From NCBI RefSeq assembly GCF_023515955.1, contig NZ_CP097323.1:1-64000 (forward strand): a stretch of 64,000 bases of DNA, given 5' to 3'. Source of the DNA: Streptomyces sp. RerS4 (GTDB lineage Bacteria; Actinomycetota; Actinomycetes; Streptomycetales; Streptomycetaceae). Below are positions 60,401 through 64,000 of this stretch, in pieces; the first letter of the stretch is position 1; each line of letters starts with the position of its first letter. Made by a program: the position numbers and the translations under genes. The notes below the pieces were generated by a model, which was not told the origin of the DNA, searched no databases, and saw only the letters and a program-made list of their open reading frames with translations.

Positions 60401-62189
60401 CGATGACCTCCCACAGCGGGCGCTCCAGCAGCGGGTCCAGCTCGGCGGCGACGGCGTCGAAGGCCTCCGCGAACACCGGGAAGGCGGCGTACAGTTCCTG
60501 GCCCATGCCGGGGCGCTGCGCGCCCTGGCCGGTGAAGAGGAACGCGGTGGAGCCGGCGGTCGGCTCGCCCCGTACGACGCCGGCGCCCGGCCGCCCCTCG
60601 GCCAGCGCCCGCAGCCCCTCCAGCAGCGCCTGCCGGTCGGAGCCGACGACGACCGCGCGGCGGTCGAAGACGGTACGGGTGGTGGCGAGCGCGAAACCGG
60701 TGTCCGCGAGGTTCGGGGCGTCCTCGGCGGCGGCGAACTCCGCCAGCCGGCCGGCCTGCGCCCGCAGGGCCTCCTCCGAGCGGGCGGAGACCACCCACGG
60801 CAGGGCGGCGGCCGGCTCGACGCCCGCGTCCGCGCCGGTCGGGGCAGAGGCCGGGGCGCCGGCCGGGGCCTCGGAGACGACGACGTGGGCGTTGGTGCCG
60901 CCCATGCCGAACGAGGACACGCCCGCGACCAGCGGACGCCGCGGGTGCGGCCACGCGGAGTGCTCGGCCTGCACGGCGAGGCCCAGCTCGGCGAGGGGGA
61001 TCGCCGGGTTCGGGGTCTCGAAGTTCAGGCTCGCGGGCAGTTCGCGGCGGTGGATCGACAGCAGCGTCTTGATCAGGCCCGCGATGCCGGCCGCGCCCTC
61101 CAAGTGCCCGATGTTGGTCTTCACGGAGCCGACGCGCAGCGGGTCGTCCGCCGGCCGGTCCGCGCCGAGCGCGGCGCCCAGCGCGGCCGCCTCGATGGGG
61201 TCGCCGACCGGGGTGCCGGTGCCGTGCAGTTCCACGTACTGGACGCGCTCGGCGTCGCCGAGCGCGGCCCGCTCGTGGGCCAGGCGCAGCACCTGCTCCT
61301 GCGCGCTCGCGCTGGGCACGGTCAGGCCGGCGGTGGTGCCGTCGTTGTTGACGGCGCTGCCGCGGATGACGCCGTAGACGCGGTCGCCGTCGGCGAGGGC
61401 GGCCTCCAGCGGCTTCAGGACGAGGACGCCGGCGCCCTCACCGGGGACGAACCCGTTGGCGCGGGCGTCGAAGGTGTAGGTGACACCGTCCGGGGAGAGC
61501 GCGCCGAAACGTTCCTCCGTGGTGGCGTTCTCCGTCAGCAGGTTCAGGTTCACACCCGCCGCGAGCGCCGTCGTCGACTCGCCGGCCCGCAGGCTCTCGC
61601 ACGCCAGGTGCACCGCGACCAGCGAGGAGGACTGCGCCGAGTCCACCGTCAGGCTCGGGCCCGTCAGGCCCAGGTAGTAGGAGACCCGGTTCGCGATGAC
61701 ACCGCGGTTGACGCCGGTCATCGTGTGCTGGGTGATGGCCTCCGTGCCGTACTGGTACAGCAGGTTCGTCCAGTCGTCGCGCAGCGTGCCGACGAACACC
61801 GACGTCCGGCTGCCGCGCAGGGTCGCCGGGACGATGCCCGCGTCCTCCAACGCCTCCCACGCCAGCTCCAGCACCAGGCGCTGCTGCGGGTCCATCGCCG
61901 CCGCCTCGCGCGGCGAGATGCCGAAGAAGCGGGCGTCGAAGAGGTCCACGCCGTCCAGGAACGCGCCGCGCCCCGGACCGTCGCCCGGGGCGGCCGATCC
62001 GTCCTCGGGCACGCCCCACCGGCCCGGCGGCACCTCGGCCACCGCGTCGGACCCGCTCCGCAGGAGCTCCCAGAACGCGGCCGGGCTCTCGGCTCCGGGA
62101 AGCCGGCAGGACAGCCCCACGACAGCGATCTGCTCCACCTTCTCGGTGCGCGCCCCGGCTGCTACAGGATTCTGCTCACTGGTCACCAC
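48471..62189 (-). CDS. cpkA: Type I PKS, loading module and modules 1-2 (CpkA-like)
   Basis: A 4572-residue synthase starting GTG-GTG at 62189. Loading: a KSQ domain in which the active Cys is Gln186 (VDSAQSSSL), a malonyl AT (Ser637, HAFH) and an ACP (Ser968, LGFSSM); it decarboxylates malonyl to an acetyl starter. Module 1: KS Cys1197, AT Ser1653 (HAFH), DH His1962 (the motif Gly is Thr), KR Tyr2533 with LDD, ACP Ser2703. Module 2: KS Cys2937, AT Ser3391 (HAFH), DH His3695 (HAVHGTVLVPG), KR Tyr4282 with LDD, ACP Ser4454. Residues 4470-4572 form a docking region. The next gene starts 77 bp on. No ER or methyltransferase is present, so both modules give double bonds. Confidence 0.93.
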   Translation of the reverse strand: MVTSEQNPVAAGARTEKVEQIAVVGLSCRLPGAESPAAFWELLRSGSDAVAEVPPGRWGVPEDGSAAPGDGPGRGAFLDGVDLFDARFFGISPREAAAMDPQQRLVLELAWEALEDAGIVPATLRGSRTSVFVGTLRDDWTNLLYQYGTEAITQHTMTGVNRGVIANRVSYYLGLTGPSLTVDSAQSSSLVAVHLACESLRAGESTTALAAGVNLNLLTENATTEERFGALSPDGVTYTFDARANGFVPGEGAGVLVLKPLEAALADGDRVYGVIRGSAVNNDGTTAGLTVPSASAQEQVLRLAHERAALGDAERVQYVELHGTGTPVGDPIEAAALGAALGADRPADDPLRVGSVKTNIGHLEGAAGIAGLIKTLLSIHRRELPASLNFETPNPAIPLAELGLAVQAEHSAWPHPRRPLVAGVSSFGMGGTNAHVVVSEAPAGAPASAPTGADAGVEPAAALPWVVSARSEEALRAQAGRLAEFAAAEDAPNLADTGFALATTRTVFDRRAVVVGSDRQALLEGLRALAEGRPGAGVVRGEPTAGSTAFLFTGQGAQRPGMGQELYAAFPVFAEAFDAVAAELDPLLERPLWEVIASGEGLDDTGNTQPALFAVEVALYRLVESFGVTPDFVAGHSIGELAAAHVAGILTLADAARLVAARARLMQALPTGGAMIAVQAAEEEVLPFLDGLADRLSIAAVNGPDSLVISGDEDAAVDVALRIAALGRKTKRLTVSHAFHSPHMDGMLKEFHKVAKELTYAEPRIPVVSTLTGKPAAGDDLRTPCYWTDQVRGAVRFADAATSLAELGADVLLEIGPDAVLSALTDGTATLRAGRPEAQSLLSAVASLFARGVDVDWSAVYAGLGHEGAHAPRVALPTYAFERRRYWFDAAARKEAPALAEAGAQERADAPEAVPHGELGRRLAALSEGERRRVVAELVTSHVTAILEYGPGEVLEQRTPFQKLGFSSMMTTELRKALAEATGLRLPGGLLFDHPTPQALTEFVEAELLGAAEAAEEFTRRADADEPIAIVGMACRFPGGISSPAELWDLVARGGDAVSGFPVNRGWPEDLYDADPDRPGKSAVRHGGFLHDAGEFDAAFFGISPREALAMDPQQRLLLETAWEAVERSGIRPEDLHGTRTGVFVGATALEYGPRMYEAPESVQGSILTGSTSSVMSGRIAYQLGLLGPAVTTDTACSSSLVALHLAIRSLRSGETNLALAGGATVMSSPGMFVEFSRQRGLAPDGRCKSFSADADGTGWAEGVGLLLVERLSDAERNGHTVLAVLRGSAINQDGASNGLTAPSGLAQQRVIRQALADSGLDTTDVDAVEAHGTGTKLGDPIEAEAIMATYGSAREDRSPVFLGSLKSNIGHAQAAAGVGGVIKMVEAIRHGVLPRTLHAERPSAHIDWSAGSVELLTEERAWPETGRPRRAAVSSFGISGTNAHVVIEQAPAATPVETPAGAPAEAPELPAPWPLSARTPRALAAQAERLRALLTTDADIDAAAVGRALAGSRTVFEERAVVLAEDRAALLAGLGALAEGAGAPNVVTGRAAAAGRTAFLFTGQGAQRLGMGRELYERHPVFARALDAVFAALDAHLERPLREVVFAAEGSPEAALLDETTYTQPALFAIEVALFRLLEHHGVTPDLLAGHSIGELSAAHAAGVLTLEDAARLVAARGRLMQSARSGGAMIAVQGTEAEVAASLAGHEDAVSIAAVNGANSVVISGDEDVAETIAAQWREQGRKTKRLTVSHAFHSPHMAEILDEFRAVAASLTFSAPTIPVVSTVTGKLAGDAELTSPDYWAHQIRAAVRFHDATLELAAQGATVFVEAGPDAVLTALAQGALEDAPVVAVPLLRAGRPEAETFTAGLARAHTAGATLDAATFFADAGTGAGAAPVELPTYPFQRETYWLAPTSPTDARSLGLDASEHPLLSTTVEFADREDALFTSRISVGGHPWLTDHTIGTTVLVPATGFLELAVAAGDHLGFTRVEELTLEAPLALIGREPVRVQVAVGAPDASGVRPFSIHARPDTGEDQAQPWTRHATGALAEAGAPQADAGLAAWPPADAEAQPLEDVYERLAGLGYAYGPAFQGLRAFWRDGEDLYAEVRLPEEQRESAGRFGVHPALFDSVLHPLVLDAAAPGDTDRIRLPFAWSGISLYAAGAAELRVHISPVGTDTYRLTLADATGAPVAEVESLTLRPVAKEQLTAASADSGDDALYAVEWASVAAPEGAEPSWSETADLAAAEAGQDVLVRLAGSGAGIEGAHRTTLETLALVQRWLADERFADSRLVFVTSGAVAALPGEDVTDLDAAPVWGLIRSVQSEHPERLVLIDADPAAGDAPLAAALATGEPQLAVREGALYAPRLARAAASAPAEPVLDPAGTVLVTGGTGGLGALFARHLVSGHGVRHLLLSSRRGPATPGADTLVAELSALGAQVRVVAADAADRASVAELLAAVDPEHPLTAVVHTAGVLDDSTVESLTPEQVSAVLRPKVDAAWNLHELTSELPLAAFVLFSSVSGLTGTAGQANYAAANTYLDALAAHRRASGLAATSLAWGLWDSSHGMGAGLTEADLARWDRAGMTPLTPEQGLALFDAALSGERPLLVPVALNLARFRSGTQAPPALYRGLVRTRTRRAAQAGAAGGAGDSGWGRQIAALPEDKRAEAVLDLVRSTVASVLGHAGATSIDPQRAFNDIGFDSMAGVDLRNRLGAATGLRLPATAVFDHPTPAALATYVLSKVSADGGAAPAKAVKARAKGASDEPIAIVGMACRFPGGVNSPADLWRLVADGVDAVSGFPVNRGWDLDNLYDPDPERTGTSYVREGGFLHEADLFDREFFGISPREATATDPQQRLLLETAWETFESAGIDPALVRGTNTGVFTGAMYDDYASRLSSVPEEFEGFLLAGNLSSVISGRLSYTYGLEGPAVTVDTACSSSLVAMHLAANALRSGECDLALAGGVTVMNSPHTFVEFSRQRGLSPDGRCKSFSASADGTGWSEGVGLLLVERLSDAKRNGHRILGVIRGTAINQDGASNGLTAPNGPAQERVIRQALANAGLNPADVDAVEAHGTGTTLGDPIEAQALLATYGQDRAEDQPLYLGSLKSNIGHSQAAAGVGGVIKMIEAMRHATLPRTLHVDEPSPHVDWEAGALALLTEETPWPERDRPRRAGVSSFGISGTNAHVIIEEPPAAPAERRPAPAPDAAGVLPWLVSGKDEKAVRAQAARLHRFALDHPELSAADIGYSLATGRAVMEHSAAVVGADRESLIRGLSSLAHGESASNVVRGRSARPGKTAFLFTGQGSQRLGMGRELYATNAVFAKALDEICDRFDAELARPIKEVLFAPEHSADSALIDQTSFTQAALFAIEVALYRLFEHHGFTPDYLLGHSIGEVTAAYLAGVLELGDACCLVAERGRLMQAAREGGAMAAIQGTEEEVRASLAPYGNAVAIAGVNGPTSMVISGDAEVVDEVCDAWRAKGARTKRLPVSHAFHSPHMDEVLEEFVEVASGLTFREPRIPVVSNVTGTLATVEQLTSPQYWATHIREAVRFADGVRYLEAQGVTDFLELGPDGVLTALAQGSLEQEAGALVPALRRDRPEGESVAGAMALLRMRGARPDFAKLFPGARTVTLPTYAFQHERYWLDDPKAPADAAGLGLAATGHPLLGAAVASAHRDEYLFTGRLSRRTHGWLTEHAVHGTVLVPGTGLVELAARAGEQLGVERVEELMLSAPLVLPEQGGVQVQVVVGEADGAGRRTVEVFSRPDDGDVATDRPWALNANGALAPAGDAGEALTAWPPAGAAEVSLEGVYERLDSLGYAYGPAFQGLSRLWTLGEDEIFAEVRLPEAQRADAGAFLLHPALLDAALHPLLPGVAFESGQARLPFSWAGVSVHAVGATALRVRLALSGQETETLQASLTVADATGAPVASVESLLLRPVSKEALREAASTARDGLFRVAWNALPAPAGSVDTSGWAVVGDVTLAGASSYASLEEVAALENVPATVVLAPATGTGDVVEAARRTLRESLAALQSWLADARFEDSTLVVATRGAIATTAGEGVTDLAQAGVWGLVRVAQTENPGRIVLVDLDGDTLPAAALGAGEPQIAVRGDELRVPRLARTRQDEEATRPRWDQGTTLITGATGALGGVLARHLVTEHGARHLLLLSRRGIDAPGAEELRTELTGLGAEVTVAACDVTDRESLAGVLAAIPEHAPLTGVIHTAGVLDDTVLSDLTPERLEKVLAPKVDAAWNLHELTKDLDLSAFVLYSSIAGLIGNAGQANYAAGNTFLDALAQYRQANGLPGTSLAWGLWAQASTISGSLEEADLRRLARLGLLPLSSADAMDLFDAAPGTGEPVLAVTRLALEALRKQGDRLPPLLRDLAPAGPRRAVAGGGAAGGAEGGPSLAERLGALPEEERVTLLTDLVRAQVAAVLGHADHSGIDADRAFQELGFDSLTAVELRNQLNAATGLRLPSTLVFDYPNPAALAAYLRKQITVEDVSAAAPVLSDLDKLKSAIQAVASDREAFDQITGRLRELLDIADTAGGGKAEEDAHADLDEASDEELFALLDDLD

Positions 62190-62521
62190 GCTCGGCTGCC
62201 CTTTCCTGGGATTACTGCGCCCGGTTTGCTGCGCCTGGATTCACCGCTCCTGCTGGATATCCGGCCCATGTCACGTCACGAAAATCCAGTCCTCGACAGG
62301 CTAGTAAAGGCAGGTTCACGAACAGTCATGGACCGGTAACTCCCCTCGTTGGAACGCCTGATGAGCGGTCCGTTGCCACACAATGAGCGGCCGGTGGAAC
62401 GCCTGCGGATACCTTCGGTGCGGGCTTACGCGAAGCAAATGGCGGGACGATTCCCGCATTCGCTTTCCGGGGGCTCGAGGTGGGCTGTAGTGATATGCGA
62501 ATTCAAGGAGAGCTGATCGCT
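62190..62521. promoter_or_regulatory. Divergent PKS/epoxidase promoter with direct repeats
   Basis: The 332-bp gap drives the PKS operon leftward and the FAD gene rightward. ATGAGCGG occurs at 62361-62368 and 62383-62390, 22 bp apart. TGGAACGCCTG occurs at 62350-62360 and 62395-62405, 45 bp apart, bracketing the first pair. Direct repeats at whole-turn spacing are what SARPs bind, so this is the best candidate target of the four SARPs. No complete ARE is seen. Confidence 0.5.
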
Positions 62522-63889
62522 GTGAGTGCTGCATCTTCCCAAGGGGTCACCCCCGGATCCGCCGGAAACGTGACCGGAGGTCGCGCGGTCGTCCTCGGCG
62601 GGAGCATGGCCGGCCTCTTCTCGGCCCGCGCCCTCTCCGAGAACTTCGCGGAGGTCGTCGTCGTCGACCGTGACGAGCTGACCGGTCCGAACGACCTGCG
62701 CCGAGGCCTTCCCCAGGGCCACCACCTGCACGGCCTCCTCGCCCGCGGCCAGCAGATCGCCGAGGAGTACTTCCCCGGACTCACCGAGGAGATGAAGGCC
62801 GCCGGCGCGCAGCTCGGCGACGTGGCCGACGACGTCCGCTGGATCATCAACGGAAAGCGGCTCCAGAAGGTCGAGTCGGGCCTCTTCGCCCTCACCTCCG
62901 GCCGCCCGTTCCTGGAGCGCCACGTACGCAACCGCGTGCTCGCCCTCCCGCAGGTCAGCTTCCTGGAGCAGTCCGACATCCTGCGCCTGACGACCACCGA
63001 GGACCGCCGCGAGGTCACCGGCGTCGTCGTCCGCCGCCAGGACGGCACCGAGGAGACCCTCCAGGCCGACCTCGTCGTCGACGCCACCGGCCGTGGCTCG
63101 CGCACCTCCGTGTGGCTCCAGGAATTCGGCTTCGACGCCGTCGAGGAGGAGAAGCACAAGATCGGCCTCGGCTACACCACCCGCTACTACCGGGTCCCGG
63201 ACGAGGCCTTCGAGGGCAACATCTCCATCAACACCGTCGCCTCCGCGGGCATACCGCGCGGCGCGATCTGCCAGAAGATCGACGGCGGCCGCTCCATCGT
63301 CACCGCCTACGGCATCCTCGGCGACCACCCGGCCACCACCCCCGACGGCTTCCTCGACTTCATCAAGTCGCTCGCCGCCCCCGACATCTACGAGGTCCTC
63401 CAGGTCTCCGAGCCGCTCGACGAGCCGGTCGCCTACAAGTTCCCGACCAACCTGCGCCGCCACTACCAGCGCATGAGCGACTTCCCCACCGGTCTGCTCG
63501 TCATCGGCGACGCCGTCTGCTCCTTCAACCCGAGCTACGCCCAGGGCATGACCGTCGCCGCCCTCGGCTCCCTCGTCCTGCGCCGTCACACGGCCGAGGC
63601 ACAGCGCCCCGACCCGATCGCGTACTTCAAGGACCTCGCCGCCGACGCCATCGACGGCTGCTGGGAGATGGCCGTCGGCGCCGACCTCAGCTTCCCCGAG
63701 GTCGAGGGCGAGCGCACCGAGGAGGTCCAGCAGGCCCACGCGTTCATCGCGCAGGTCCAGGAGGCCGCCTCGCGCGACGCCGTCGTCGCCCGCGCCTACT
63801 CCCGCGTCATCGGCCTCGTCGACTCGCCGGCCGTCCTGCACGAGCCGGAGATCGAGGCCGCCATCGCGGCGGCGTCGACGCAGGGGTGA
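62522..63889 (+). CDS. cpkD: FAD-dependent epoxidase/monooxygenase (CpkD-like)
   Basis: A 455-residue flavoprotein. GTG at 62522 has AAGGAG about 11 bases upstream. The FAD motif is seen as VVLGGSMAGLFSARALSE (residues about 23-40), the central region reads LVVDATGRGSRTSVWL, and the GD motif is LLVIGDAVCSFNPSYAQGM. The protein is of the epoxidase/cyclase-like branch of class A flavoprotein monooxygenases. At this position in the cpk cluster stands an enzyme proposed to epoxidise the polyene chain, which I adopt as the likely role. It is coupled to the alpha/beta hydrolase gene two bases later. Confidence 0.82.
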   Translation: MSAASSQGVTPGSAGNVTGGRAVVLGGSMAGLFSARALSENFAEVVVVDRDELTGPNDLRRGLPQGHHLHGLLARGQQIAEEYFPGLTEEMKAAGAQLGDVADDVRWIINGKRLQKVESGLFALTSGRPFLERHVRNRVLALPQVSFLEQSDILRLTTTEDRREVTGVVVRRQDGTEETLQADLVVDATGRGSRTSVWLQEFGFDAVEEEKHKIGLGYTTRYYRVPDEAFEGNISINTVASAGIPRGAICQKIDGGRSIVTAYGILGDHPATTPDGFLDFIKSLAAPDIYEVLQVSEPLDEPVAYKFPTNLRRHYQRMSDFPTGLLVIGDAVCSFNPSYAQGMTVAALGSLVLRRHTAEAQRPDPIAYFKDLAADAIDGCWEMAVGADLSFPEVEGERTEEVQQAHAFIAQVQEAASRDAVVARAYSRVIGLVDSPAVLHEPEIEAAIAAASTQG

Positions 63890-63891
63890 CC

Positions 63892-64000
63892 ATGACCGCG
63901 ATCACCCTGGGCGACCTCACCTTCGACGTCGAGGTGAGCGGACCGGCCGACGGCGTCCCCGTCCTGCTCCTGCACGGATTCCCCCACAACAAGGAGTCCT
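63892..64000 (+). CDS. cpkE: Alpha/beta hydrolase, 5' part (CpkE-like)
   Basis: ATG at 63892, two bases after the FAD gene stop, followed by about 36 codons to the window edge. The start ITLGDLTFDVEVSGPADG and VLLLHGFPHN, with the HGFP oxyanion motif, are typical of epoxide-hydrolase-like alpha/beta hydrolases. By synteny this is the epoxide-hydrolase-like gene of the cpk cluster. Catalytic residues lie outside the window. Confidence 0.65.
   Translation, partial: MTAITLGDLTFDVEVSGPADGVPVLLLHGFPHNKES

Overview
The window is high-GC actinomycete DNA of Streptomyces type: GTG starts are common, wobble positions are strongly G/C, and it holds SARP regulators, gamma-butyrolactone (GBL) receptors and AfsA. 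The left end (1-5.3 kb) carries the start of tpg (terminal protein), tap (telomere-associated protein), parB and parA, all on the minus strand. The tap-tpg pair implies a linear replicon. The adjacent plasmid-style parAB points to a linear plasmid or a plasmid-derived chromosome arm rather than the core chromosome. A family of 9-bp GTTAACGGC units, partly arranged as perfect 22-24 bp palindromes, runs through tap, parB and the next few genes up to about 7.4 kb and is not found further right.

From 5.3 to 23 kb lies a dense regulatory island. It has five TetR-type GBL-receptor homologues, four small SARP activators, one AfsA-type butyrolactone synthase with a neighbouring NmrA-type reductase, and ARE-like operators at many of their promoters. 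The SARPs form two paralogous pairs. Part of this island is a duplicated receptor-plus-SARP cassette with a 348-bp tract carrying one mismatch. Mixed in are an epoxide hydrolase, a flavin hydroxylase, small housekeeping-like genes (DinB, flavoprotein, FBP, DUF4287, GNAT), one decayed NmrA pseudogene, a MarR remnant and a MITE-like element.

At 23.1-24.5 kb is an orphan type II polyketide pair: an acyl carrier protein whose phosphopantetheine serine is replaced by cysteine, and a didomain aromatase/cyclase. No ketosynthase/chain-length-factor pair is present in the window.

From 24.5 kb to the right edge is a type I polyketide cluster. Its gene order and domain content match what I recall of the coelimycin (cpk) cluster of Streptomyces coelicolor: 2-oxoacid:ferredoxin oxidoreductase beta and alpha, a biotin-dependent carboxylase alpha chain, a divergent secreted flavoprotein oxidase (ScF-like), three modular PKS genes, a divergent FAD epoxidase-like gene and the start of an alpha/beta hydrolase. 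The PKS line is KSQ-AT-ACP, three KS-AT-DH-KR-ACP modules, one module with a dead DH, and a last module ending in a thioester reductase. All six ATs carry the malonyl-type HAFH motif. The predicted product is an unbranched C12 polyene aldehyde with a hydroxyl at C5, later modified by epoxidation and oxidation. The carboxylase probably supplies malonyl-CoA and the GBL/SARP island probably controls the cluster.
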